A stretch of 11,159 nucleotides of DNA. It comes from Ruminococcus sp. UBA4383. Lineage in GTDB: Bacteria > Bacillota > Clostridia > Oscillospirales > Ruminococcaceae. The DNA is taken from NCBI GenBank assembly GCA_002389995.1, contig DGRR01000059.1, positions 1 through 11,159 on the forward strand. The letters run 5' to 3'. Below, one piece after another: positions 1-6,815 of the stretch (position 1 is the first letter of the stretch; every line of letters begins with the position of its first letter). Below the pieces are notes generated by a model that saw only the letters and a list, made by a program, of their open reading frames with translations, was not told the DNA's origin and did no database searches. The position numbers were made by a program, and so were the translations under genes.

Positions 1-635
1 AAAGCAAAGTTATCAGCTTATTGTTCCATTACGGTGATTTTCCGAAAGAAGAAGAAACGATTTTACATGAATTGAATCTTGTGAAAAATCAGGGTCATGT
101 CTATATCAAAGGTGCTTGCAGAATATCCATTAACGGACAGATGATTGATTTTTCCCAGCTTAATGGAGATATTGGAATTTCATCAGTTCTTCTTGAAAAT
201 ATTGACAGTATTGAACTGACAGGGAATAAAGTCATTACAGTAGAAAATCTCACGACTTTTAACCGTTTCAATGAGGAAAATGCTGTGATTATCTATTTAG
301 GCGGTTATCACAATACGCACAGGCGGAACTTTATACAAAAATTATATATGCAGAATCCTGATGCCGTATATTATCACTACGGTGATATTGATGCAGGCGG
401 TTTCTATATTCTTCTGCATCTGCGTAAGAAAACAGATATTCATTTTCTGCCGTATCACATGGACACTGATACCTTGAAACAATATTCAAAATATACCAGA
501 CCGCTGACTGACAATGACAGAAAACGACTGGAAAATCTGCTTGATACTGAATTTTCGGAAGTAATTCAGTATATGCTTGCACATAACTGCAAACTGGAAC
601 AGGAAGCCTTGGATAATATACACTTCTTGAAATAA
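1..635 (+). CDS. JetD-like Wadjet protein, C-terminal DUF2220/Toprim part (5' partial)
   Basis: The reading frame is open from base 3 (AGC AAA GTT...) up to the TAA at 633-635, so the gene starts upstream of the window. The TTG at 21 is an internal codon and has no ribosome binding site. The visible 210 residues match the C-terminal part of JetD/DUF2220 proteins. A strand ending in VENLTTFNRF carries the conserved Toprim glutamate, then comes the IIYLGGYHNTHRR segment, then YYHYGDIDAGGFYILLHL with the Toprim-type acidic D-x-D. JetD is the nuclease subunit of Wadjet (JetABCD), which cleaves closed-circular plasmid DNA extruded by the SMC-like JetABC complex. In known operons jetD is usually last, so jetABC would lie just outside the left edge; that is inference. 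The VENLTTF/GDIDAGG pattern suggests a DUF2220-type (perhaps type II) JetD, but subtype cannot be settled here. A stand-alone DUF2220 protein is the alternative. Confidence 0.8.
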   Translation, partial: SKVISLLFHYGDFPKEEETILHELNLVKNQGHVYIKGACRISINGQMIDFSQLNGDIGISSVLLENIDSIELTGNKVITVENLTTFNRFNEENAVIIYLGGYHNTHRRNFIQKLYMQNPDAVYYHYGDIDAGGFYILLHLRKKTDIHFLPYHMDTDTLKQYSKYTRPLTDNDRKRLENLLDTEFSEVIQYMLAHNCKLEQEALDNIHFLK

Positions 636-670
636 AATGATAAATCAGAGATTCCGCAAATTTTCTGTAT

Positions 671-1138
671 CTATCTTATTGGAATGACAGGCAAATCAAT
701 AGAACCGTCATCGTTGACAACTGCACTGTTGCCTTCATTTACATCATTGTTTTCAGAATCAGAAATCTCACTTTCATTATGGATATACTCCTCCTGAATT
801 TTTGTTTCTGATTTTGTTTCATCGGTTTCGATTTTATCTGTAATATCAATATCAGATTTTACAGAATTTTCGGATTGTACAATTGTTTTTTCAGTCGTTG
901 CAGATGTCTGAACTGAATATATTGATTTTTGTGAATTTGATGTTGATGAAGGTAGAGGTATTTCAGTAACAGAAGTTGTTTCGGCAGATATTTCATAAGT
1001 CTGCACCGACTCTGATGTTATATCTGTGACTGTATTTTTTGTTGCAATTTGTGAAGTTTCAGAACTGCTTTCCTGACTGCCCTGACAGCCTGTCAGCAAA
1101 AATGCTGATAATAAAAAAACATTTAATAATTTTTTCAT
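671..1138 (-). CDS. Ser/Thr/Glu-rich lipoprotein, 155 aa
   Basis: The start is set at the ATG at 1138, preceded by AGGAG with good spacing (ATAGGAGAAAAT-ATG). The longer frame from 1168 begins inside a hairpin and has no such site. Residues 1-18 are a lipoprotein signal peptide (MKKLLNVFLLSAFLLTGC) with lipobox LTGC; the cysteine would be lipidated and the protein anchored outside the membrane. The mature part is low-complexity and rich in Ser, Thr, Glu and Asp, probably disordered, ending in a hydrophobic tail (DLPVIPIR). No domain is recognised. It is the last gene of a minus-strand group with a 30-aa peptide gene and a secreted-protein gene. It faces the JetD-like gene tail to tail across 35 bases, with no convincing terminator between them. 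Function unknown; a surface-exposed tether or stalk is possible. Confidence 0.8.
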   Translation of the reverse strand: MKKLLNVFLLSAFLLTGCQGSQESSSETSQIATKNTVTDITSESVQTYEISAETTSVTEIPLPSSTSNSQKSIYSVQTSATTEKTIVQSENSVKSDIDITDKIETDETKSETKIQEEYIHNESEISDSENNDVNEGNSAVVNDDGSIDLPVIPIR

Positions 1139-1152
1139 ATTTTCTCCTATTA

Positions 1153-1181
1153 AAACAGGCAGCCGCACGGACTGTCTGTTT
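1153..1181 (-). terminator. Hairpin between the 30-aa peptide gene and the lipoprotein gene, attenuator-like
   Basis: On the minus strand the arm AAACAGACAG(T)CCG pairs with CGGCTGCCTGTTT around a two-base loop, giving about 13 pairs with one G-U and one bulged base. The arm runs into TTTT, then AATAGGAG, the lipoprotein ribosome binding site. The T-run is short, so this may be a leaky terminator that lowers lipoprotein expression relative to the upstream genes, or an RNA-stability element. Confidence 0.5.
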
Positions 1182-1195
1182 CCTGTTTATATTAT

Positions 1196-1288
1196 TTATG
1201 CGGGTTCAACTTCGGGAACGCTTGTTGTTATAACGTCCTCATTGTCGAACTTAATAACTTTCACTTCGGGAGTGATATATTTTTTCAT
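1196..1288 (-). CDS. 30-aa small peptide, MKKYxxPEV...EDVITTS type
   Basis: A short frame starts at the ATG at 1288 and ends at TAA 1196-1198. It reads MKKYITPEVKVIKFDNED followed by VITTSVPEVEPA. It has a strong ribosome binding site, GAGGTG, seven bases upstream of the ATG, which overlaps the stop codon of the preceding secreted-protein gene. This gives a 10-base gap and suggests coupled translation. The peptide has no signal sequence, no cysteine and no membrane segment. The shape (basic start, Tyr, Pro-Glu, alternating hydrophobics, an acidic Glu-Asp-Val-Ile-Thr-Thr-Ser block) resembles small unannotated peptides I associate with gut Clostridia, but I cannot verify this. No modifying enzyme is visible nearby, so a RiPP precursor is not supported. 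The gene is judged real from its ribosome binding site and operon position. Confidence 0.65.
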   Translation of the reverse strand: MKKYITPEVKVIKFDNEDVITTSVPEVEPA

Positions 1289-1298
1289 AGTTTTCACC

Positions 1299-1712
1299 TC
1301 AATTTATTATTTGCCAGAAATATTTAGCATCAGCAAGGATTTCGTCATAAGAGTTTACAAAACGACTGCCTTGCAGGTCTTCTATATTCAAAACACGTCC
1401 GTCGCTGTCCACAATTCCGTCTTCTTCATCAATGATCCAGCCTGTTTGACCAATTGTAATAAGATCCTCCCATGTCATACCCTCAGTGTAAGTATAAAGA
1501 AAACCGTCAATAACAACGACTTTTGATGTAGAATCAGGGTTAGGAGAGGGGGGAGAACCGCCAAGATTTTCCGCAATAGACATATACCAGAAGAGAGCAT
1601 TTGCCGTATCTTTGAGAAATTTTCCTCCTGTACCTGTGTTCACGGGCAGTGTGCCTGCTACGAGAGCAAGAGCAAGCAAACCTGAGGCGGTTTTTTTCCA
1701 TGCGTTTTTCAT
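1299..1712 (-). CDS. Small secreted protein, 137 aa, unknown function
   Basis: The start at 1712 is well placed: AGGAGG lies eight bases upstream. Residues 1-23 form a classical signal peptide (MKNAWKKTASGLLALALVAG then TLP), with a basic start and a hydrophobic core. A signal peptidase I site could lie soon after, though residues 24-30 (VNTGTGG) are not a textbook AxA. The mature protein has a Gly/Ser/Pro linker (GGSPPSPNPDSTS), then a compact region with VVVIDGFLYTYTEGMTW, an acidic stretch (DEEDG) and a C-terminal SYDEILADAKYFWQIIN. The (Y/F)xxxEGMTW segment is reminiscent of a short module I have seen in secreted Bacillota proteins; that is recollection, not a family assignment. It is the first gene of the minus-strand group with the 30-aa peptide and the lipoprotein. 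No catalytic motif is seen. Confidence 0.75.
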   Translation of the reverse strand: MKNAWKKTASGLLALALVAGTLPVNTGTGGKFLKDTANALFWYMSIAENLGGSPPSPNPDSTSKVVVIDGFLYTYTEGMTWEDLITIGQTGWIIDEEDGIVDSDGRVLNIEDLQGSRFVNSYDEILADAKYFWQIIN

Positions 1713-1948
1713 AAGCTCGTTCCTCCTGAATTTTATATTTTGTCAGTGAAAATTCCGATGAAATTCACAAAAAATTTACATTTTAAAAACTTTTTTTAGA
1801 TATTTCGGTTATACCTTGAAAAACAATTATCTTTTTTGCAAATTTTTTTAGGATTTCTTTGTTTAATATGCATAAATTATTAATAAAAAATGAATAAATA
1901 TAACGCATAGATGTTTTATTCAAATTTGTCAGACATATAAAATTTTGC
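1713..1948. other. AT-rich divergent intergenic region
   Basis: This stretch lies between the minus-strand secreted-protein operon and the plus-strand prephenate dehydratase-like operon. It is strongly AT-rich with many A and T runs. No RNA gene, coding frame with a ribosome binding site, or strong hairpin was found. The minus-strand operon must be transcribed from here, but no convincing -35/-10 pair was found for it. Confidence 0.6.
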
Positions 1949-1977
1949 TTGACAGCGATAAACTAAAATAGTATAAT
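1949..1977 (+). promoter_or_regulatory. Consensus sigma-A promoter for the PDT-like/deacetylase operon
   Basis: TTGACA at 1949-1954 and TATAAT at 1972-1977 are separated by exactly 17 bases, a perfect housekeeping promoter. Transcription should start near 1984. The ribosome binding site AGGAGA at 2002-2007 leads to the ATG at 2013, so the leader is only about 30 bases and leaves no room for a riboswitch. Confidence 0.9.
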
Positions 1978-2012
1978 AAAATCAGTTTATTTTTTATATA
2001 CAGGAGATAGTT

Positions 2013-3011
2013 ATGGCGGATAAAACAAATATCGCAGCTTTGATAATTTCGGTTGTAAGTCTCTGCACAGCAGGCGTATCAGTCGGAATTGCACTGAAAA
2101 ATACAGAGAAAACTTCCGAAATCCATGAGACAGAATCTACCGACAAAACAACATCAGTCAAAACCGAAACACAAAATGCCAGCCCAATGAGTATCAGGGA
2201 AAATGCAAAGATAAGTTATCTCGGTCCTGCGGGAACTTACACAGAGGAGGCAACAAAACTCTTTTTCGGTGAGGATTCATCTCTTTCATCGCAGAGTACG
2301 GTAAATGATGCAATAGAAGAACTAAATTCAGGAAAAGCAGACTATGCCGTTATACCGCAGGAAAATACTATCGGTGGTGCGGTTGTGGATTATGTCGATG
2401 CACTTATCGCTCAGGAAGATGTCTATGTTGTCGGTGAAGTTGTTCTTCCCATAAGCCAGACTTTAATGGGTCTGCCCGATACAAAGCTTGAAGATATAAA
2501 AACCGTATGCTCCCATAAACAGGGAATCGCTCAGAGCAAGGAGTGGAGAAGCAAAAATCTCCCCGATGCAGTTATCGAGGAAAAGGACAGTACCGCTGCC
2601 GCTGCTGAATTTGTTGCGGAAAACGGTGACAAATCCTTTGCCGCAATAGCCGCCCCGGGAGCTGCGGAACTTTACGGGCTTGAAATACTCGCTGAAAATG
2701 TCCAGATTACAATGGAAAATAAAACGAGATTCTATGTGCTTTCAAAGGAAAAACTCGGTGAATCCCATACAAATGCAGTGTTTACCGCAAAATGCAGCGC
2801 AAATCTTATAGATGACATAATAGTTGATATTCATAACTCAGGGCTTGAAATGACTGCCCTGCATGAGCGTCCTGAGGGAAGTTTTTTAGGCAGTTACAAT
2901 TATATTATAGAAACAGAAAATCAGAATGGAATTTCAGAGGAACAGATAAATGATACTTTATCACACGCAGAAGTAAAATTCCTCGGCTGTTTTGATGTTA
3001 CTGAAAAATAA
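2013..3011 (+). CDS. Prephenate dehydratase-like protein with N-terminal membrane segment and degenerate ACT domain
   Basis: Prephenate dehydratase turns prephenate into phenylpyruvate for phenylalanine synthesis and is normally cytosolic. Here residues about 7-28 are a hydrophobic membrane segment, followed by a Thr/Ser/Glu-rich linker (30-60) like those of exported proteins. The PDT domain (about 66-245) keeps its signatures: SYLGPAGTYTEEA (68-80), IPQENTIGGAV (114-124), CSHKQGIAQ (166-174), STAAAAEFVA and the catalytic TRF at 238-240. A C-terminal ACT domain (about 252-330) follows, but the GAL motif is replaced by SANL and the ESRP motif by HERP (284-287). These two motifs bind phenylalanine in classic enzymes, so feedback control may be lost. 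Charges flanking the membrane segment are balanced, so topology (domain outside or inside) is uncertain. It is the first gene of an operon, 11 bases before a secreted deacetylase. The PDT fold is of the periplasmic-binding-protein II type, so an exported ligand-binding role is an alternative to catalysis. Confidence 0.85.
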   Translation: MADKTNIAALIISVVSLCTAGVSVGIALKNTEKTSEIHETESTDKTTSVKTETQNASPMSIRENAKISYLGPAGTYTEEATKLFFGEDSSLSSQSTVNDAIEELNSGKADYAVIPQENTIGGAVVDYVDALIAQEDVYVVGEVVLPISQTLMGLPDTKLEDIKTVCSHKQGIAQSKEWRSKNLPDAVIEEKDSTAAAAEFVAENGDKSFAAIAAPGAAELYGLEILAENVQITMENKTRFYVLSKEKLGESHTNAVFTAKCSANLIDDIIVDIHNSGLEMTALHERPEGSFLGSYNYIIETENQNGISEEQINDTLSHAEVKFLGCFDVTEK

Positions 3012-3022
3012 GGAGTGATTAT

Positions 3023-4285
3023 ATGTTAAAAATTGTATCTTTTATGCTTTCAGCAGTAACCGCTGTCGGCATGGTATTTGGTGATTTCTCTTTCACATCA
3101 GCGGAGGCTGCCGAAAAAGAGACGAAACTCATTGCACTCACATTTGATGACGGTCCTAATACAACCACAACAAATGATGTACTTGATATCCTTGAAGAAT
3201 ATGATGCAAAGGCTTCATTTTTCCTTATCGGCGACAATATAAACGCTGAAAGTGCCGTTTCCGTGAAGCGTGCCTTTGATATGGGCATGGAGATAGACAA
3301 CCATTCAAAAACCCATTCCAATATGTCAAAAATGTCAGCGGAGGAACTTAATGAGGAAATTTCCTATGTTGACGAAAAAGTAAAGGAAATAACAGGCGAG
3401 CCTACTAAATTTTTCCGTCCTCCGTTCATTGATGTCAGTCAGGGAATGTATGACACAATTGATTTGCCCTTTATATGCGGAATTGACTGTCAGGACTATA
3501 TGGCTAATGTAACCGCTCAGGAACGTGCAGACTATATCCTCAATGGTGCAAAAGACGGAGTAATTGTCCTTCTGCATGATGCCGCAGGAAATCAGCAGAC
3601 TGTCGATGCGCTTAAAATCGTCATGCCGAAACTCGTGGAGCAGGGTTATGAATTTGTAACGCTTACAGAATTGTTTGAACGTCAGGGAGAAACTCCAAAA
3701 CATAATATTCTCTATTCAAACGTAGCAAAGTATCCGAAAGGATATAAAACAGAAAAGGAATTGTCCCTTGAATCCTCTGACCGCATATCCCTTGATAAAT
3801 CTCTGCTTGAAAGTCTCGGTGATACTTATACCGTTGAAACAGACTACACAAGCGCAACAGGCTATCCGCCTGTAATTGCCTTGCAGAAATGGTCGGGAAC
3901 TCCGCAGGTATGGCATACAATACAGCCCTTTTATTTCAACGGGGAAAAGGCAGTATTCCTTGCAGAGGATATAATATCCGCACTTGAACAGCTCGGAGTT
4001 GAATACAGCGAACTCGACGGAATAGCTGTTACCGCATACAGCGGAGATATTGCGTTCAGTAACCCGAAAATACTCGTCAAATCCGAAAAATCAGAAGAAA
4101 TTTCCGTAAAGGGAGATGTAAATTCAGATGGAAAATTTGATATTGCTGACCTTGTTACCTTTGAAAAATGGCTTCTTGCCGTACCTGATGCAGAACTTTC
4201 CGACTATGAATCTGCTGATGTGTGCGCTGACGGAAAACTTGACGTTTTTGACATGATATTGATGAAGAAACTTCTTATTGAATAA
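3023..4285 (+). CDS. Secreted dockerin-bearing polysaccharide deacetylase (CE4/NodB)
   Basis: The start at 3023 has AGGAG at 3011-3015, overlapping the previous stop codon. Residues 1-30 form a signal peptide (cleavage probably near AEA-A). The NodB domain (about 35-225) holds all five CE4 motifs: TFDDGP (40-45, with D42/D43), H94-S-K-T-H98, R132-P-P-F, DCQDY (155-159, in place of the usual Asp-x-Trp type) and LLHD (H185). The metal triad Asp-His-His is intact, so it should be an active metal-dependent de-N- or de-O-acetylase. Residues about 245-350 form a module rich in aromatics and beta-type sequence (VIALQKWSG, VWHTIQPFYF) that could bind carbohydrate; the family is not recognised. Residues 363-420 are a type I dockerin with two calcium loops (GDVNSDGKFDIADL and ADVCADGKLDVFDM), so the enzyme likely docks onto a cellulosome scaffoldin. 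Likely substrates are acetylated xylan or peptidoglycan/chitin; the sequence alone does not decide. Confidence 0.93.
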   Translation: MLKIVSFMLSAVTAVGMVFGDFSFTSAEAAEKETKLIALTFDDGPNTTTTNDVLDILEEYDAKASFFLIGDNINAESAVSVKRAFDMGMEIDNHSKTHSNMSKMSAEELNEEISYVDEKVKEITGEPTKFFRPPFIDVSQGMYDTIDLPFICGIDCQDYMANVTAQERADYILNGAKDGVIVLLHDAAGNQQTVDALKIVMPKLVEQGYEFVTLTELFERQGETPKHNILYSNVAKYPKGYKTEKELSLESSDRISLDKSLLESLGDTYTVETDYTSATGYPPVIALQKWSGTPQVWHTIQPFYFNGEKAVFLAEDIISALEQLGVEYSELDGIAVTAYSGDIAFSNPKILVKSEKSEEISVKGDVNSDGKFDIADLVTFEKWLLAVPDAELSDYESADVCADGKLDVFDMILMKKLLIE

Positions 4286-4321
4286 AACAGCCGTCTGATT
4301 TTCTGCATGGAATTATTGAAA

Positions 4322-4352
4322 AACCCACGCAATATGGGTTATTGCGTGGGTT
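4322..4352 (+). terminator. 12-bp perfect hairpin after the deacetylase operon
   Basis: AACCCACGCAAT (4322-4333) pairs perfectly with ATTGCGTGGGTT (4341-4352) around a 7-base loop, 36 bases after the deacetylase stop. It is followed by AAATTTAT, a weak T-tract on the plus strand. On the minus strand it is followed by TTTTTC, which is better. It probably ends the operon and may work in both directions. The loop repeats TGGGTT, so an alternative 6-bp pairing with AACCCA exists. Confidence 0.7.
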
Positions 4353-4405
4353 AAATTTATAGTATGGATTGTTGTAACAAATTATATTAGGGAATGGAGA
4401 ATACT

Positions 4406-6586
4406 ATGCTGACATTGAATCTTTTGCTGTCCATGATAATAAATGCAAAAGTAAAGGGCAGGGGACTGGTATCGAACGGTAAAATTTATACAAAATTCAT
4501 GTCTGTTATTTCCGATGACAGCGAACAGGATTTGCTGAAAAAATTCAATAATGAGCTTGTAATGAAAGAATCTTACAGGAAACTTGACAGATTTCTCAGC
4601 CGTTTTCTGAAAGACGGCAAAGGTTATCCATATGATTTGATGAATTTTCATGAATTTGAAAAAAATATCGGCAATAAAACAAGGTATGAAGAATATCTGC
4701 GGAAAACCGAAAAAATATGCAGTGAAATACTTGATGAGGAAAAAATTGACTGCCTTGTATATAAACTCCTCGAAGTTATACGTCAGGACGACAGAATAAA
4801 TTTAATCCTTTACAATTCGGAATTTATCGGGAAAGAAAAAATTTTCGGCGAATATGCCCACCCGAAAAGAATATGTATTGAGGCACTTTTGCTGGGACTG
4901 TTTTATCATGTGCATAAAAATCCTGCCCGCTCCGTAAATATTGAACTTTCCGAAATACCTGAAAGGCGTACATTTCAGGCTGTGCATTTCAGCCATTACA
5001 ATTCTCTTGCCCTTGAACTGCCTCTGAATCTAATTGAAAATATTAACGAAAATGCAAGCCGTCAGAAATCGGCAGATTTAAAATATCCTCTTAAATTCAG
5101 ATTAAATAACGAAATTATTTCGGAACTGCCTCAGAATAAAAATATATTCCTCTATGGTATCGGCGGAACAGGAAAAACAACTGTTCTTCTTAATCAGCTT
5201 AAAAACAGCGATTCAACGGGATTCTATTTCACACTGTATCAGTACAAGCCCGAAATCAGACAAAATTTCCGCCCTGAAAGCTGTCGGATATTATTGCTTA
5301 TACTTCTGAGATTCCATTATCAGTATGAATATTTAACTTATGAATCGTGCTGTTCAAAAGAGGGCGAGGAAAACATTCTCCGTCAGCTTATGGAACTTGA
5401 AAATATATTTAAAATTTCACCTGTGAACGGTCCGAAATATACTCTCCTGCTTGACGGATTCAACGAAATATCCCCTGATTTTCAGAATGATTTCATCTGC
5501 GAACTTGAATATATTTGTAATTGCTGGCATAATGTGAGAGTTACAATCGCAGGGCGGAATATTCCCGATTATGATATTTTTAAAAATTTTGACAGTGTTG
5601 AGCTTTGCGGATTTGATAAAAATGAACTCAGAAAAATATTGTCGGATAATACACCACCCGATGACGAACTCACCGAAATATTAAAGCTGCCTGTTTTTCT
5701 TGATATGTATTCCGAAACGCATAACAAGTTCACAAACCGTGGGGAACTTATTGACGGATATGTCATGAAACGTTCGGAAATTTCAGACAATACCGAAAAA
5801 TTCCTGATACGATATGTTCTGCCTTTTATCGCCAAAAAAACTTTCAGAATAATATTAAGGCACAATATAAGCCGTGCGGAAGCCATTGAAGCCGTTGATT
5901 TCGCAATATCCTACTACCTCATGAATGACAATATTTTTCAGAATTATATTTCCCCTGAAAATTTCCGCAAAAATGCCCTGCGTGAAAGCAGAGCAAAAAA
6001 AGACTGGATAAGAATTTTAATCAATACGGGATTCCTTGAAACTGACAGTTCATCTCCGAGATTCCTGCACTTCACAAATCAGTATTATCAGGAATATTTC
6101 GCTGCAAAACATATCATAAATCTTATAGAATCCGCCTTGACTGTATATGACCCGTTAAGCGGCAGACTGCCCGAAAATATAATGGAATACGGTCTTTTCA
6201 GTCAGTGGTACGGAAATTTCGGCTGTGCGGAAAGTGACGGCATATACAGATTTATAGGCGAAATGTGCAGTAAAAACAGTCTGCTGGAAGGACTGCTTGA
6301 AATTTCAAGGAGTTTTCATGGATATTTCACGGCTGAAAATGTTATCCGAACAGCAAAAATTTCATATGAAAACAAGATTTGCGGAGCTGATTTCAGCGAA
6401 CTTAAACTGCCTGCCTTTATGTGCAGTGATGTTGAATTTATTGACTGTGATTTCAGGAAATCCATTGTCCCTTTTCAGAAAAAACTGCATAATGTAAGTT
6501 TTGAAAACTGTGATTTTTCAGAAGCGGTTTTCTGGTGCGAAGAGGATAAAAAACTCCTTGCAGAACTGGGGGCTTCAGTCTCATAA
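4406..6586 (+). CDS. NACHT-type STAND NTPase with pentapeptide-like C-terminus (bacterial NLR-like)
   Basis: The ATG at 4406 is preferred: GGAG at 4396-4399 sits six bases upstream, whereas the in-frame ATG at 4394 has AGGG only one base away. The protein is then 726 aa. Residues about 1-230 are mostly helical, unrecognised, and take the place of an effector domain. The NTPase core follows: Walker A GIGGTGKT (lysine 257), Walker B with the NACHT signature LLLDGFNE (Asp 350, Glu 354), and sensor VTIAGRN. The region FTNQYYQEYFAAKHI (from about 556) matches the C-terminal NACHT-associated helix (usually F-x-H-x-x-x-Q-E-Y-F-A-A). Residues about 658-716 carry a few pentapeptide-like repeats (CGADFSELKL, DVEFIDCDF, NVSFENCDFSEAVF). 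Such proteins sense phage components and trigger abortive defence in known bNACHT and Avs systems; whether this one does is inference. It stands alone on the plus strand. No partner gene is seen, though a Wadjet-like gene lies about 3.8 kb upstream. Confidence 0.85.
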   Translation: MLTLNLLLSMIINAKVKGRGLVSNGKIYTKFMSVISDDSEQDLLKKFNNELVMKESYRKLDRFLSRFLKDGKGYPYDLMNFHEFEKNIGNKTRYEEYLRKTEKICSEILDEEKIDCLVYKLLEVIRQDDRINLILYNSEFIGKEKIFGEYAHPKRICIEALLLGLFYHVHKNPARSVNIELSEIPERRTFQAVHFSHYNSLALELPLNLIENINENASRQKSADLKYPLKFRLNNEIISELPQNKNIFLYGIGGTGKTTVLLNQLKNSDSTGFYFTLYQYKPEIRQNFRPESCRILLLILLRFHYQYEYLTYESCCSKEGEENILRQLMELENIFKISPVNGPKYTLLLDGFNEISPDFQNDFICELEYICNCWHNVRVTIAGRNIPDYDIFKNFDSVELCGFDKNELRKILSDNTPPDDELTEILKLPVFLDMYSETHNKFTNRGELIDGYVMKRSEISDNTEKFLIRYVLPFIAKKTFRIILRHNISRAEAIEAVDFAISYYLMNDNIFQNYISPENFRKNALRESRAKKDWIRILINTGFLETDSSSPRFLHFTNQYYQEYFAAKHIINLIESALTVYDPLSGRLPENIMEYGLFSQWYGNFGCAESDGIYRFIGEMCSKNSLLEGLLEISRSFHGYFTAENVIRTAKISYENKICGADFSELKLPAFMCSDVEFIDCDFRKSIVPFQKKLHNVSFENCDFSEAVFWCEEDKKLLAELGASVS

Positions 6587-6612
6587 ATCCTTTGTTAATA
6601 ATTATTTTACGG

Positions 6613-6667
6613 TTTGTAATACTTTACATTATATATACATTTTTTGTTTTGTAATCTGTACATTATA
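6613..6667. repeat. Two imperfect direct repeats with TGTAA/TTACA dyad symmetry
   Basis: TTTGTAATACTTTACATTATA (21 bases, 6613-6633) recurs as TTTGTAATCTGTACATTATA at 6648-6667, one base shorter and 35 bases on. Each copy contains an inverted pair, TGTAA-N4-TTACA in the first and TGTA-N5-TACA in the second. The rest of the intergenic stretch 6587-6815 is plain AT-rich sequence between two converging genes and holds no coding frame with a ribosome binding site. Confidence 0.5.
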
Positions 6668-6815
6668 GATAAAATAAAAGCTGATTTATTGATTTAACCG
6701 ACAAAAAATTTTTAAATTTAGATTTATCGCTTGGAAAATTTCATTTATAAAGTTGTGATATAATTATTGATATGATACATGAGTTGATTTACTGCACTAT
6801 CTGTAACAGCGATTT

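Noticed and set aside
21..23. TTG at 21 as the start of the JetD-like gene
   Set aside because: The frame is open to the window edge, there is no ribosome binding site before it, and the family is longer at the N-terminus.
1139..1168. Upstream ATG at 1168 for the lipoprotein
   Set aside because: It lies in the hairpin, adds residues before a textbook lipoprotein signal, and the ATG at 1138 has the ribosome binding site.
1196..1288. RiPP precursor role for the 30-aa peptide
   Set aside because: No modifying enzyme, protease or exporter of RiPP type is within the window, and the peptide has no cysteine or leader/core boundary that I recognise.
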